A stretch of DNA of 64,000 nt from Combretum micranthum (GCA_024138025.1 JAMXBD010001246.1:310001-374000), one strand, 5' to 3'. Counted from the stretch's first letter, positions 43,542-57,589 are shown. The notes: generated from the letters alone by a model not told the origin. Program-made: numbers and translations.

Positions 43542-45511
43542 ACATGGTTAGGAGTATGTTAAGTAATTCATCATTACCTATATCCATGTGGGTTTATGCA
43601 TTAAAAACTGCAGTATATTTGTTAAATAGGGTTCCTAGTAAAGCAGTTCCAAAGACTCCTTTTGAACTGTGGACTGGAAGGAAACCTAGTTTACGACACC
43701 TACATGTGTGGGGTTGTCCTGCAGAAGTAAGGATTTATAATCCACAAGAAAAGAAATTGGACTTTCGAACAGTTAGTGGATTCTTTATAGGATATCCTGA
43801 AAAGTCCAAAGGTTATAGGTTTTACTGTCCTAATCATAGTACAAGAATTGTTGAAACTGGAAATGCCAAGTTTATTGAAAATGGTGAAACTAGTGGGAGT
43901 AAAGAACGACGTGATGTGTGCATTAAAGAAGTTAGGGTAGAAGTTCCTATACTTTTACCTTCTAAGCCAATTGATCCTAATGTTGTAGAAATTCACCAAA
44001 GTGAAGAACAACAAGTAACGGATCAAACACATCATGAAGTTATAAGCGATACCCCTATAGTGGAGGAACCACATGAAATAGCATTGAGAAGATCTCAAAG
44101 AGAGAGAAGATCTGCTATTCCTAATGATTATGTGGTTTATCTACAAGAGTCAGAACTTGACATAGGAATTGACAATGATCCAGTTTCATTCTCACAAGCC
44201 ATTGAATGTAATGATTCTATTAAGTGGGTAAATGCCATGAAAGATGAGTTGAAATCTATGGATCAAAACCAAGTCTGGGAACTCGTTGAATTGCCAAAAG
44301 GATGTAAAAGAGTTGGTTGTAAATGGGTCTTTAAGACAAAACGAGACTCAAATGGCAATGTTGAACGACATAAAGCCAGACTTGTTGCCAAAGGCTTCAC
44401 TCAGAAAGATGGTATTGATTATAAAGAGACTTTTTCACCGGTCTCAAAGAAAGACTCACTTAGGATCATTTTGGCCTTGGTTGCTCATTATGATCTAGAG
44501 TTACACCAAATGGATGTCAAGACTGCCTTTCTTAATGGAGATTTGGAAGAAGAAGTTTACATGGACCAACCTGAAGGCTTCTCAATTAAAGGAAAGGAGC
44601 ATATGGTATGTAAACTTAAGAAATCAATATATGGACTTAAACAAGCTTCTCGCCAATGGTATCTTAAGTTCAATGATACCATAACTTCTTTTGGTTTTAA
44701 AGAAAACACCGTTGATCGGTGTATATATATGAAGGTTAGTGGGAGCAAGTTTGTCTTTTTAGTCCTATATGTTGATGATATCCTAATTGCTGCTAATGAT
44801 TTTGGTTTATTACGAGAAACCAAAAATTTTCTTTCAAAGAGCTTTGAAATGAAAGATATGGGAGAGGCAACATATGTGATAGGAATTGAAATATTCCGTG
44901 ATAGATCACAAGGATTGTTAGGCTTATCCCAAAAGGCTTATATCAATAAAGTTCTAGAAAGATTTAAGATGGACAAATGTTCGGCAGGTATAGTTCCAAT
45001 TCAGAAAGGAGATAAATTTGGAAATATGCAATGTCCAAAGAATGATTTGGAACGAGAACAAATGGCAACAATTCCTTATGCATCTGTTGTTGGGAGTTTG
45101 ATGTATCTTCAAACTTGTACTAGACCCGACATCAGTTTCAGTGTTGGGATGTTAGGCAGATATCAAAGTAATCCAGGATTGGATCACTGGAAAGCTGCAA
45201 AGAAAGTTTTGAGATACTTGCAAGGAACGAAGGACCACATGCTCACTTATAGAAGGTCCGATCAGCTAGAGGTGGTTGGTTATTCAGATTCAGATTATGC
45301 TGGATGTGTTGATACAAGAAAATCCACATTTGGTTACCTGTTTCTATTAGCGAAGGGGCAATCTCATGGAAGAGTGCGAAGCAGTCTGTCATTGCTGCAT
45401 CGACTATGGAGGCAGAATTTGTGGCTTGCTTTGAGGCCACAATTCATGGCTTATGGCTGCGGAATTTTATTTCAGGGCTTCAAGTTGTCGACACTATTAG
45501 TAGGCCGCTGA
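43505..45511 (+). CDS. Copia element 1: integrase C-terminus and reverse transcriptase
   Basis: It begins in frame with [19 protein letters not shown] (Glu of D-D-E). [18 protein letters not shown] and [16 protein letters not shown] follow, then a variable linker. RT contains [96 protein letters not shown] and the catalytic LYVDDILIA. The C-terminal part [20 protein letters not shown] and [20 protein letters not shown] begins RNase H. At about 45,355 one G is missing from a G-run, so the last 50 residues to 45,511 are out of frame. Confidence 0.95.
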   Translation, partial: NGVAERRNRTLLDMVRSMLSNSSLPISMWVYALKTAVYLLNRVPSKAVPKTPFELWTGRKPSLRHLHVWGCPAEVRIYNPQEKKLDFRTVSGFFIGYPEKSKGYRFYCPNHSTRIVETGNAKFIENGETSGSKERRDVCIKEVRVEVPILLPSKPIDPNVVEIHQSEEQQVTDQTHHEVISDTPIVEEPHEIALRRSQRERRSAIPNDYVVYLQESELDIGIDNDPVSFSQAIECNDSIKWVNAMKDELKSMDQNQVWELVELPKGCKRVGCKWVFKTKRDSNGNVERHKARLVAKGFTQKDGIDYKETFSPVSKKDSLRIILALVAHYDLELHQMDVKTAFLNGDLEEEVYMDQPEGFSIKGKEHMVCKLKKSIYGLKQASRQWYLKFNDTITSFGFKENTVDRCIYMKVSGSKFVFLVLYVDDILIAANDFGLLRETKNFLSKSFEMKDMGEATYVIGIEIFRDRSQGLLGLSQKAYINKVLERFKMDKCSAGIVPIQKGDKFGNMQCPKNDLEREQMATIPYASVVGSLMYLQTCTRPDISFSVGMLGRYQSNPGLDHWKAAKKVLRYLQGTKDHMLTYRRSDQLEVVGYSDSDYAGCVDTRKSTFGYLFLLAKGQSHGRVRSSLSLLHRLWRQNLWLALRPQFMAYGCGILFQGFKLSTLLVGR

Positions 45512-45750
45512 AAATTTACTGTGACAACTCCGCAGCAGTCTTCTTCTCAAAGAACGACAAGTATTCAAAGGGTGCAAAACACATGGAGATCAAATACTTG
45601 GCCGTTAAAGAAGAAGTTCAGAAACAAAGGGTGTCAATTGAACATATTAGTACAAAACTGATGGTTGCAGATCCATTAACAAAAGGATTAGCACCTAATA
45701 TTTTTAGAGAGCATGTTGAAAGAATGGGCATTAAAGGACGTCCTGATTAA
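45356..45750 (+). CDS. Copia element 1: RNase H C-terminal part
   Basis: After the G-run shift the frame reads [73 protein letters not shown] and [18 protein letters not shown]. The acidic catalytic positions (Glu of EAEF, Asp of CDNSAA) are present. It ends at a TAA (45,748-45,750). RNase H removes the RNA strand during reverse transcription. Confidence 0.93.
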
Positions 45751-46109
45751 AGATTATTGTATTTGTGTATATGACACTCTTGAGCTCAATTATAGTGTTT
45801 CTGATATTTCCTGTTTTTCTATATTGTATACATGATTGTAATAGAATTATGTTAACAGGAATTGTCTTCATAAAGACATTAAAGTTAGACCTTTATTTAT
45901 CTCTTCATTAAGTTAAGGTCAAATTAGAGATTAATTATGTAGTACATGGAAGGAACTATGTCGAGACGATGACGTACAACCGCCATGACTCTAATTAATT
46001 TTTAATTTAATTAATGTGATATAACGGTACAATCAACATAACGAAGACTTAGAATAATGTTATCGTGCACATTATGTTATTCTAAGTTATTAAGAAACAT
46101 ATATGGGCC
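45751..46109 (+). other. 3' region of copia element 1
   Basis: Non-coding DNA of about 360 bp between the stop codon and the PPT. No repeats or frames of note. Confidence 0.6.
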
Positions 46110-46120
46110 AAGTGGGAGAA
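46110..46120 (+). other. Polypurine tract of copia element 1
   Basis: AAGTGGGAGAA directly precedes the 3' LTR. Confidence 0.9.
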
Positions 46121-46578
46121 TGTTAGAATTTGTGGCCCATTGTGTAAGTTTATTTTGGAAGAGTCGTGACTTTTAATCTAAATGACATGACTCTTCATAA
46201 TGGGTGTCTTGATGGAAGACACCCCTTACCATTTCATGAAGAGGTATGGTCCTCTTCCTGCCCTTATATATATGTACAAGAGTTGACAATAAAGTTAATA
46301 CTCACTCTTGTCTTCACTTTGAAAATCCATCATAAAAGTTAAGGGAAAGGAAGAGAAATCATTCCTTTGGTGAAATAAGGTTGGATTGGAGGGATAAGGT
46401 GATTTGAGGAAATTAAAGTATTCTTATTCTTGTTCTTCAAATTCAAGATATTGCTATGACTATAGATAAAGGTATGTATCTTATCCATTATTTTGTTGTG
46501 AAAATCATGAAGTTCAAAGATCCTGAAATTGATATTGATGAAATAATCATATCATATAAATTATAAAATCATCTTACA
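46121..46578 (+). repeat. 3' LTR of copia element 1
   Basis: Almost identical to 39,980-40,437 and of equal length (458 bp), because its two indels cancel. It is followed by the CCAGT target duplication. Confidence 0.96.
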
Positions 46579-46583
46579 CCAGT

Positions 46584-49500
46584 AAGATCAGAACTCGACA
46601 AAAATGATCTAAATTATAAAAATTTTGAATGTAAGCCACATGAAGCTGGTGCACGGGCATTGGGATCGTACTTGAGCAACGTTCAACCAAGGAACGGATG
46701 TTGTAAAAGGTATTAGGTAGGCTTCATATGGTCGCTCATCAATGCAACATGTGATCATAATGAATGCGCGTAGATTTGAATAAATCAAAGATGGGAATTT
46801 AATAGTTAAAAAAGCTTATATTTAAGTGGTAAGCGTGAATTTTCCAATAAAATTCAATCGAATTCCCTTTATCTCTCTCTAAAATAATTATAGCATATAG
46901 TAAGTGGGACAAGAAGATAACATTTAGAGGATCAGCTAACTTCGAGCTAAATTTCAATAATTTAAAGGAATTGTACATCTAATATGATATTCCCTTATAT
47001 GCATTGTCAAAAATGTTAAAGTTCCTTAATAAGAGAAACCAAGGTAATTATGGTACCAATTATTGATAGATTGAATTAAGTGTTTTCATAACAACACAAT
47101 AATGAAAGATATAAGAAAATAAAATGATGATGAAAACTCCATGGTCCATTCAAATGCTTTATTAATACTAAAATCAATTAAAAAGGGACTTCTATTTATT
47201 GATATCTTGCATAGCTTATTAACATAAATTTAGTTCATCTCTATCATAAATTAATTAGTAAATACTAATAAAAAGAAAAACTGTTGGAATAGTGTTTCTA
47301 TCGGGAATTGGCTAAACGCTTTCTATTTTAAGACAAACACTTAACATACGTGTCTTATAATAAGTTACCAATAAATTTTTCAGAAATCAACTCAACTCTC
47401 TTTTTCTTTAATTAAATTAGGCCCATTTTTATAAGAGACCAACGTTCATTTCATTTCATAAAGTTATAAGAAACTTCACAGTCAAAACGATCCGGAAATG
47501 GTACATGTGTTCAGTTCTCAGTTTAAAGGCCATGTCTTTTACAGAATAAAGAAACCTTATCTTAGAATTTTCGTAAAGGAATCTTGGGCACCTTTACGTC
47601 ATTCTGTGCTCCCTTTGCTGAAAACATGCTCAGAGAATGGGAAGTTTCCCATAAAAAAATTATCCTCTCTTTCTACCAATAATAGTTTTTTTTTTTTTTT
47701 TTAAGTTAATAAGATTAGTGCTAAGAGCATCCTATGATGCTCCTTGATACCCATTAAGTAAAGATCTTGTTGTTGGCATTAGACACCTGGCTCTACTTAT
47801 TAAGGTTTCTGATATATACTATGTTTCATGGTCAATTATATTAATTCAACTTGTCTATAATTGCACGATGACATTCTGTTTTTATCACCTCGATTTAATT
47901 ATTATTTTTTAAATCTAATATTGGTTGTGATAAGATTATTTTAGGTTAGATTAACAAACTTTATAGTACTATGCAAACTCACAATCATGAAAACCAGAGA
48001 AACAAATGGTGAACGAACAACCGATTAGTTTATCTATTTATTTACATATTGAAGGTACAGAAGAACTTAAAACAAGCGTTTATTCAAGTGTTTTATGTTT
48101 ATAGCAATTTAAAAATAATATTTATTTCCAGATACAATATTACATCATTGGCAAGTAGAATATCATTTCCACAAAAATCAGTTATGAGTATGCTGACATA
48201 TATGATTTTTGGAAAGGTAAAATGATAAATCAAGATTCACAAGACTTGCCTTAATTAATGAAATAGGTTTAAATATTGGTCTATTTACCCGAATATCGAA
48301 AGCTTATATCGAACATTGAAGCAACGGATTCACTTCCACGGCTAGCAAATTAACAATCCTTCGGTTATAAAAACTGGACACGACAATGCAAATTAGACGC
48401 TAATCAACAATCAAGTCATGGACTAAGACAAAGATACATGGTGTTTTAATTATAATAATTCTAATACATAATTTAAAATCATATTAAGTTTTGTTGTTTG
48501 TGAAGCTAAATTGAATTGATACGAGAACCAAATTAATCTATAAATTGCGTGCTTTTTTTTTAATTAATATAAACAATCCATAGTTCGATTTAGGGGTTGA
48601 ATTAAATCGAACCTCTTCTTATTTAAAAAAAATCATATATTTTTATTTTTGAATGCAATAAACAAATCTAGCCCAATAATTAGCAATAAAAAAATTGAGC
48701 TTAGCATTTTGTAAGTATAAAGTTACTTTCTTTTCTCAAATTAATCCATATGCTATGTGAATCATCTAGTAGAAAAATTATAAAGTAGGAATTTTGTATG
48801 TATATAGTTACTTTCTTCTCTAATTAATCCATATGCTATGTGAATCATCTAGTAGAAAAATTATCAAGTAGGAATTTTTTTTTTTTTTTTGATAAAAATT
48901 ACAAAGAAAGTTAGAGTAGCAAGTTTGAGCTTGTCTAAGAAGAATTTGTAATCTTAAATTGTTTTAATTTTCAATATGTATATATGTGGTTATAGTTCAC
49001 TTGTTACTTTTTATTTTCCCTCTTCGAGTCTTGTATCGAATTATATAAGTAAAAATAATAGTAATAAATGTGTATTAAATCGTAAAATATTATTAGAATA
49101 ACTAAACTTCTTTATAAACCTATTCAAACTTCTTCTAACTAAAACAAATCGAACTATATGTAAGGAAATTTGATTTAGAACTCTAAATCATTAAAAGTGG
49201 CTAATTTTCTTGAGATTTAAATCCAGTAACACCCCTATTTTATGAGGAATCAAAATATAAATATTTCATTGACTTTCAATCTTGAACATGGTTTAATTAT
49301 GATTTATGAATTTATATCGACGGTTAGGCGAAAACAAAAAGGTCCATTATTGACTTGCGCAACCAATTACGGGCGGCATTTCCTTTTCCGTGGTAAACGC
49401 ATCGATCACATTATTTACCATCGGTAATCTTTTCCATGCACCTTTTTTTCGTCAACTTGCTTTGCCAGCTAGCATCTTTTCGAAATGGCTAATAATCATA

Positions 49501-51944
49501 TAATATAATATAATATAATAATATATAGAATTTCTTATTCCAACTACCTTTTAATCGAAAGCACGTGATGAACATGAAGCCCACGTATCTCTAGCTTTTT
49601 TTTTTTTCTGAAAAAAAACCCATTTGAATGGCTTGTACCGAAGGACTTGCTTCTTTAATAATCGCAAATTCATAACAAATAAGGGTAGAGATAATTGTCA
49701 ACCAATGGTCAAAACCCTAGTTAATAAGTCTTGTTTGAATTGTCTAATTTTTACTTGTATCTTATTCGTATATAGTCTATACTAGCCTCTTATCTTTAAC
49801 TTATCCATATCAATCTGCATGATTTATTTATGAGTAAAAATATCTATATTTCATTAGTATCTATTTTTTAACAAACATCTCTTTTAAAAAAGATAAAAAT
49901 AAGATTACAAAGCGACTAGAAAAAGATGAAACAAATAAACCCTAAAACAACCTTTAAAAAATTCCACAATGTGAAATAATCCTTTAACGAGTTTTTTTAG
50001 TGATTTCAAAGAAAATTTTTTAGGTTTTATGATATAAACTACAGTAAAAAAATAAGTGTACAGCAAATTGAAAGTTTAGTTATATTTAGTTTGCTAAAAA
50101 GCACCCGATGTACCTGTCCATATTTTTGCTATTTAAATATGTCAATAATTCAGCAATTTAGACGGTTGCATATATAATTAACTGTATAGACCATCTATGC
50201 CCTATGTCCCAAGGGATAATTGGCAATTATTTAGAATGACAACGATGCAACGAGGACTATTAGATCCAAACAAGAATGTAGTATTGAACAACCATAATAA
50301 TTGATACATTTGCAAAATTAAAAATACAACATTTCAAACAGATGAGGGTGGGACTACTATATCCCTGCAACGATGAAACAGATAATGTGTGGAAAATTTG
50401 AGAATTTTTCTTAGTTTGTGAAAAATGGTCACTTCAAATCGCAATGAATTGTGAGAAACATGGCATGTGTATGCTCCAAAATTTAATCTATGAAGTGAGA
50501 CATGATGTGTTCCGTTTCATCAAATTTAGTGTGTCCTTTAAAGAGTCCTTGAAGGACAATAACTACCCCTCACTCACAGTACATTTGCCATGACATGCAA
50601 ACGTAAGTCTATCTACCCTACATTAAAGGTGTCTGCCCTATTATACATATCAATAGGCTTTTATAGTAAAATCAAAATCGTTTTAGTTGCGGTACTAAAT
50701 AAGATTTGATTAAAATTGCAAATCGTTTGGAATAAAATAGCAAGATAATAGTTAATACTTTATTTGATTATACTTATGGTACATATCAAAATATACTAAC
50801 GTATATTAACCTCAATTCATAGCTTTACCATTAGGTTAGGGTTTCATAGTTAGATAGAGAAATATAGTAAAAGAGATCAAGAAATAACTTCATTTGGTCA
50901 TACAAAAGAATCGCAATTCCTTACCTTTGTTGCAATAAGAATTAATTAGAATCATATTTGTCACACGCATGATTTTACTATTTACTAGAATATACATACG
51001 AAATTGGTAAAATGATACAATATCAAACAAAACGAGTAAAATCATAAACTTATGTATCGTACGTCTAAATTCATAATTTTATCTAATATTCATATCTAAA
51101 TAATTTTTTTATAAAAAAAAAAAAAATTATAAATCACAAACTCATATAATCATACAATTAACTTGTGATTTGAAAAACCATGATTGGAATAACTATATTT
51201 CATTAACCGGCTTCTAAGAGATATTATATGATTCTATTTCACTAACCTATATTGCAAGTGGATAGGAGGATATTCGCAAAGAGTCAATCAAATAAACACA
51301 GTGGACCCAATTATCATGCGAATAGCCTCCAGCATATCAATGTTATTTGCCTATAAGATAAAAAATTCATAGCAGTTATCTACAACCTGGATTTCTTAGC
51401 TGGACCAGAGCTTCATCTAAATTTATGAAACAAACAGATGATGTGCTATAAACGACCTAGCCTAGTCAATTCCAATGGTGGTCCCAAAACTAGGGCAATG
51501 AACTGGTGTGTTTGTGGGGGGGGGTGTGGGGGCATAGAGTTAAGAAAGAGTGCTCTGTTGATAGTAATATATACGTCTTTTGATTCCACAGAAATAAAAA
51601 GGAAATAATGTGTAGATGTTTCAAACGGAAAATTTTATGGCACTGACTGTTTGGGAAACGAAACATCAAGAAATCAAATATAAATATGCTACGGTTCTTC
51701 ATTTAAGACAGCATTAGAGTAAACTTGGTGTTAATGCACCACTCCAACAGTCCAACTGCCAAAATGTTTTTGTTTTTGTATGTTCTTATCCTTTCTTTTT
51801 TATTCAAAATCCATAACTTTGTTTCACAAATGCACTTAACAACCAAACACACTTCTTCCCAATTTGTTTTCGTGATGGGACTGTTTGATCTACCATCTAT
51901 CTGTTAAAATAAATGAAATAATTTAAATATTATTCGATTACAGT
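46584..51944. other. AT-rich non-coding DNA
   Basis: No protein-like frame was recognised. It contains T-runs (47,686-47,702 and 48,876-48,890), a tandem duplication (48,721-48,880) and a short G-run (51,516-51,523). The stretches 47,480-47,660 and 49,310-49,420 are less AT-rich with no match. No terminal repeats or TE structures were found. Confidence 0.4.
48721..48880. repeat. Tandem duplication, two units of about 85 and 75 bp
   Basis: The phrases AGTTACTTTCTT and CATATGCTATGTGAATCATC, then TAGTAGAAAAATTAT, occur at 48,721 and again at 48,806, nearly unchanged, so the duplication is fairly recent. Confidence 0.88.
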
Positions 51945-52746
51945 TGAATATGGTGTGAGTCATTGAGTAGTGACGGGACCGGTTCTACTAAAATTAGTAG
52001 CGGAATCATAAAATTTTCCATTTTCTTATTAACTTGGTGGCTTTATTGTAATTAATGATAAACCATATTTACGGATAAATAACTAATTAAGTATCATCAC
52101 CTCTAACAAATTTTAAGTACTAACCTAATTTTTTACTTTCTAAAAATAATCAGGGCTTAATTTTCTCTCTTTTCTCTCTCTTATTAATTACGTCAGCGTA
52201 AGACATAAACATTCTTTAGAATTTTCTAAGAGCCAATCCACATAACCTTTCCAAAATACTCTTTAGAGTGTTCTACAAGCTAAATCACTCCAAAAAACCC
52301 ATTCTTATACACTCATCCTAAAAATCTCGCAAATCCTCTCTACATTCTTCACCAAATTCAACAAAACTATTAGGTAAAGTATTAACTAATTAAGTATCCA
52401 ATTCAATTCTTCTTATCTTTCTAGGTCATTTTCTAATCTCATCTCTAATTCCTTAGGAAACTTGAAGAATAAATTGAAATTCTATTTGGAGGATGGATGA
52501 TTAGAAGCATCATCAACTAAACCAAGTAGTAGTTGTTGCAGATAGAAATTTTGATTGAGTTTTTGCATTCTTGATAAGAATATTCAATTACATGGATGAA
52601 TATGTATGTTAATTGAAAATTTAATGATGAATAATGTGTTGATTAATGATTTAGCATATTTTAATTTTATTTTTAATAATTAAATATTTATAGGATGATG
52701 AATTTTTTTCATTTGATAATTTATTATACATGCATATGTTGGATAC

Positions 52747-52797
<51 letters not shown>

Positions 52798-54912
52798 TGA
52801 TTTTGATTGAGAATTTCATGTTAAAATTGTAACTATATATATATATGCTGAGATAATAATAATATATTATATATATATATATAATGTTTGATTTAATATG
52901 AGATATTGATGATGATGTTGAATTAATATTGAAATTTATAGTTGTATGTATATAACATGTATATGTCTAATGATGTAAAAGAATATATGTATGATTTAGA
53001 ATTTTAATTATTTTGATGAATGATTTGAATATAATTTTAATTAATTAATTTAAATACCAAAATTAAAATTAAATAGGATTTAAATTGATAAATTCTTGAA
53101 TGTTCATGTTATTGTTCATCATTATTCAATGTGTATAGTGATATAGAATATTGTTTGATTCATAGTGATTTAAAAGTTGGAATTGGTTTGTATTTGAGAT
53201 TGAGTTTCCTAAAATTATTTTGAATATTCATGAAGATCTTTAAACCTTCAACCTCATATTCATAGAGTTCTTTGCGAAAATTGAAGCTAAATATTTAATT
53301 CAAGTAAAATTCAATCTAAAATGTGTTTTTCAACAATTTTTGGAATTTGATTGTTCTTGAAAGTGTATAACTCATAAATTAAAATAGAATCAACATGAAA
53401 TTAAAATAAAAATACATAAAGCTTCATATTTAGCATCAAAGATTTGAATCAAAGTTGGTTTAAACTTGTAGATTTGCTTTAGTCTTGCTAAGTGAACCGT
53501 GATTGTGAAAAAATATTTGTGACCTTTAATTTTACAATTAATTAAAAATAATTATAATTGGACATAGTAATATTAAAAATAAGCTAGTTTGATGAATATT
53601 AAGTAAATAAAAATAATAATAAATGGTGTGATTCATATGAACTGAATTGATTCATAAATGAACTAACTCAAAAAGCATAGTTCAAGCCTACCATTTCACT
53701 TCAATTTCTTCACCCTTTAGACCATTTGATTCTCAATAAAATTTAATTAATTAAATTTAATAAAATAAAATAAAGAGAAAATAGCATGAACTAGTTAGAA
53801 ATTAAATCATTTCAAAAAATAGTGTATAAACCAGTTTTCACCTAATCCCTTAAGAAATAAAACTTAATAGTTAATCGGACTTATAATTATTGGAATTAGA
53901 CTTTAGTTTATTATATCATTAGTGGATAATTAACTAAATAGATTTAATTAATAATTAGTTTAAGGATTAATAAAGTAATTATAGGATAATTAACAAATTA
54001 ATCTAAAATAGCTTTGTTAATTGAATTGAAATAGAAAGTTAATAAAAATTCTATCTTTCTTTCTTTAGTTATATATTCTTGTGGTTATAATTCCTTAATG
54101 GACAAGTGTCATCTATATTGAACTATGTACACAATAACTTGCGTGTTACTTGATTAGGATAGACATCCTAAATTAAATTAAAACTTAACGATGACATATC
54201 AAATAATTGTCTTGCTTATGCTTGTGTCATTTTTTTTTTATCAAGTTCAAAGGGCAACAACTTTACTAGGTGATACAAGCATAGTAGTTAGACACTTGAG
54301 CCATCAAGGATGGCTTGGCAGGTAATTAATAAGGGAAACGATAACAAGATAACATCTATCTAAATTAGTGAGAAGTAACATGGTATAGCGCATGATTATA
54401 GACATCGGTTGAGCTCTATTATATTATGAACAAAGATAGGTAGAGATGCATAACAATTATGAATCCTAAAATAGGCTATTACTTTGATAAAGATAGGAGA
54501 TAAAGGTATTCAACCTGTCTTTATTAACCACCTAAATAGTTGTTGTTACTCAAGAACCCTAGGTTTCTAGCGTATTGCTAAGGTATGAGTGCTTTACTAT
54601 TGATTTACTATACTTTAATTAAAGATATAAATTTCTGGTTGTTGCATTGCATTTAGACTCTGGATATTATATTGTTACTTTTCAAGAATTTATATACATA
54701 TTGTGAGGTTCCCTATGAACTGAGAAGGGACTAATTTTGATGATTTTGGATGTATACTTTTAATAGATACTATAATTTACAAAACTTAAATAATGATTAC
54801 TAAATCTAAAACTAATTAGAAACGCATTTAGTTAATAGCAGCCTTTGTGTATAACGCTTAAGTATGATACGTGGTGGGAGTATTGACATCATACTAGATT
54901 TAGGCCATGACA
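51945..54912. other. Unassigned stretch, possibly a decayed long LTR
   Basis: The left end has a G+C-richer motif (GTAGTGACGGGACCGG at about 51,968) and the right end has 'gtggtgggagtattgacatc' and 'aggccatgaca' (to 54,912), reminiscent of edges of long plant Ty3 LTRs. The interior is AT-rich with a CT-rich patch at 52,162-52,182. No partner LTR, PBS or PPT was seen, so this assignment is weak. Confidence 0.2.
52743..52797. repeat. Compound microsatellite (ATAC)n(AT)n(AG)n
   Basis: ATAC units followed by about ten AT and nine AG units. Further (TA)n tracts lie at 52,835-52,846 and 52,870-52,883. Confidence 0.92.
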
Positions 54913-56187
54913 CTTAAGGTATACTTACATGTTTACAAAAGTTTTCGAGGGATAAAGTCATAGCTTAGGGATTAGGGGGTCTATATACATGTGATTGATA
55001 GTTTGGTGGTATATTTGCAAATTTGCTTCAACTATGTAAAAGTCTTCAAGGGATAAAGTCATACATTGGGAATTGAGAGAAGAAGTCACACTTTAGGGAT
55101 TAAGGGTGTCTATATCCAAAAGTTTTCAAAAGATGAAGTCACGTTTTAAAATCTAGGTCTTATTGCTTATTTAGAATGTAAGGAGACTATCAACCACTTT
55201 GTTTCTTTAAATAGAATAATAACGCATTCATTTTGTTTCAAATGAAGATGTTTTGGAATAAAAAATAAAAAATTCTACCATGGAATAATTATTCTTATGT
55301 GTCTATGAAAGATTATTTAATATTTTTTAATAGGAATTTCTTTAAAATCACTATTACAGGTATAAAATGCAGCTAAATAATATAATAACTATTCATTAAG
55401 AAATAAAATTAAAGTAAGCAGGTAGAAAATGTACACATGTTAAAAAGGGGGGAAAAAAGTAGGCATGCTAACAATTTACCTAATTTTCAATTTGATATTA
55501 AAAAATTTGTGAATTTTGACTTTAAAAATTAGCATTCATCATTATTTCATCAATCTTATAAGTTAATTATTTGCGAATCCTAGAAATACACACCCTCTAA
55601 ACTCTTAATTAGGTAGACAAACTCTATACTTCCAAAGAATAGTTTTACCTTTCTAAAAACTTTTTAAAATATGCATGTATATTTCTTTGACTCAAACAAA
55701 ATTGTGCACATATGCATGAAAGTTTAAAAAAAATAAAATTTATGAGGCATGCATATACTTGATTAATAGTTAATAGAGTGTATTTCTAATTAGCACTTCT
55801 TAATATGTTGTTTTAAAGGATTCAATGGCTTCTATATACCACGCATGAACATCTAATCTTCAAATCATTATTTTAAAAGCATTATTAACTTTGAATGGTT
55901 GAATAATAAATCCTTGATTGAAACCAAAAGTAAATAAGATGGATATCAAAATAGTTTTTCTTTTTTACCAAGTATATCACAGTAGTTAACCCTTATGTTT
56001 TAGTAAAACCTATTATTGCCAATTATTCCATTGAAAGCTACATTGAAGGTCCTCAATGTTTAGGGTTTTATGATTAAGTTGTAAAACTATCAATTTCTAC
56101 GGTATTAATTTAGATTAACTAGATAGAATGGAGGTCCAACATATTTATCAAGAACTGATCTCCGATCTTCAACATGATACAGAATAT
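54913..56187. other. AT-rich non-coding DNA with repeated phrases
   Basis: Between 54,935 and 55,145 the phrases 'ttttc.agggataaagtcata', 'agggattaggg' and 'gggtgtctatat' recur two or three times with variations, as in a degenerate MITE-like or foldback repeat. No gene recognised elsewhere. Confidence 0.4.
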
Positions 56188-57233
56188 TGGAGTTGGATCT
56201 AGCATATTTTAGGATATCCTAAATTTCATGCATTCATCTAGAGATTACTACGCGATGCCTTGCCAATCAGATACAATCTGATGCGATGAGGCATTAATGT
56301 GGATCTCAGATGCCCTCTTTGTGACAATGTGGAGGAATCCATCAAACACATTTTTAGAGAATTGTCACATAGTGGAACAGTAGTTGAAAGAACTAAACAC
56401 CTCCAACTCGTTCAAATCCTCCATGTGTTTCAACCTACCAAGTTGGATTAGATTGAATATAATACCAAACATGACACAAGGATGCTCAAATAGATCTCCA
56501 CCCCACCTTAAGTGGTCCTGTCTATTTGAGTTTTACCTCTTGAACATATGGCTAGAAAGAAATAACTGCATCTTCTTTCCTCTTGATCCCTTATGGAAAT
56601 CAGGCAAAAGCTACTAAATGGTAGGCCTCTATTAAACTACACAGACAATCCACTTCAAGTAGAGGCTTCACTACACATAAACAGACTCTCAATCCCCCAT
56701 AGTTTCTTTTTAGTTGTGATGTAGCTTGTGCTAGCCAACACAAAAAAGCAACTATTAGGAGAATTTGTCGTGACTTAAATGGAAACACCGTTACAGGATT
56801 TTGCAAAAGGATTGCATGGTCCTCTCTTCTAGAGGCGGAAATCCTTAGCCTACTTGAAGCTATAAATATGAGTATCGGTAAGGGTTTAAATCATGTTTGC
56901 TTTACATCAAATTCTCTCTTGGTTGTTAAGCTTCTTAATCTTGAAACTCTAGATAGCACACCTTTTATTATTAAGGATGCAAAGGTTTGGTATACCCTAA
57001 GGGAAGATAATCATCTTGCAGATCACATTGCAAAGACCAATCTCCAGGACTTGTCAAGAGATATGGCTAATATAGCCATTTCAAATTATGTTAGTTTCTT
57101 TTCTATGCTTCATTTTTCAGACTCTATTCCTTTTTCTAGGGAATTTTGCTTTGTAAACAGGCCTTCGGATCTTGATGATGCTCCACCCTTGGTGGAGACT
57201 GCCTTGTTTTTTGTTTTTTTTTTTTCTCTTGCC
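56188..57233 (+). pseudogene. LINE 3' end: zf-RVT plus RNase H (RVT_3) remnant
   Basis: The remnant translates in pieces to LLRDALPIRYNLMR and INVDLRCPLCDNVEESIKHI (zf-RVT, zinc-binding, about 56,248-56,355), then NIWLERNNCIF (about 56,548). An RNase H-type RVT_3 domain follows at about 56,710-57,060: CDVACASQHKKATI, CRDLNGNTVTGF, LLEAEILSLLEAINM, SLLVVKLLN and LREDNHLADHIAKTN. Plant L1-like LINEs end with this domain pair. In SNSLLVV the usual catalytic Asp of the DSLLVV phrase is Asn, a G-to-A type change. Trp/Arg codons have become TAG/TGA (WSWI*HIL, FI*RLL, MR*GI). The upstream endonuclease and RT are absent. The 3' end is interrupted by copia element 2. Confidence 0.85.
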
Positions 57234-57238
57234 TTTGA

Positions 57239-57476
57239 TGTTACAAATATGAGCTGTATTAAGCTGGTATTGAGCTGTATTTATGTACACATGGCAGTTT
57301 TGTTAAGCTTCTGTTATCTTTCTGTTTTTAGCTTTTAGTTTTGTCTTATATATACTATAAAGATCTGGAATTATAATTAATGAAACACACAAATAAACTC
57401 TTTCATTACTTTCCTCTGCTGCTTCTTTCATCACACATCACAGATTTTTGTTGATTCGTTTTCGTCAAATTCTTCA
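57239..57476 (+). repeat. 5' LTR of copia element 2
   Basis: TGTTACAAATATGAGCTG... to ...AAATTCTTCA. A TATA-like CTTATATATACT lies at about 57,345. Confidence 0.95.
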
Positions 57477-57488
57477 TGGTATCAGAGC
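57477..57488 (+). other. Primer binding site, initiator Met tRNA (copia 2)
   Basis: TGGTATCAGAGC begins immediately at the LTR end. Confidence 0.95.
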
Positions 57489-57589
57489 GGGTACTATCCA
57501 TACCTATTTTTGGTTGGTTGCAGTATACATAGATTCATAGATTCATCTGGTTTTCATTCTTCGTTTTTGTTTCTTGATTTTTTTTTTAA

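Larger units (their letters stand above)
39980..46578 (+). mobile_element. Young Ty1/copia LTR retrotransposon
   Basis: A 6.6-kb element with two 458-bp LTRs, TG...CA ends, a perfect target duplication CCAGT (39,975-39,979 and 46,579-46,583), an iMet PBS, a gag-pol region in copia order (Gag, protease, integrase, RT, RNase H) and a PPT. I count two substitutions and two 1-bp indels between the LTRs. At an assumed 1.3e-8 substitutions per site per year, two substitutions correspond to roughly 0.2 million years. The coding region is intact except for four single-base frameshifts. Confidence 0.96.

Noticed and set aside
45243..45440. Minus-strand frames inside the copia gag-pol regions
   Set aside because: Antisense shadows of the RT and RNase H coding regions.
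56600..56806. Minus-strand 68-codon frame
   Set aside because: Antisense to the LINE RNase H remnant.
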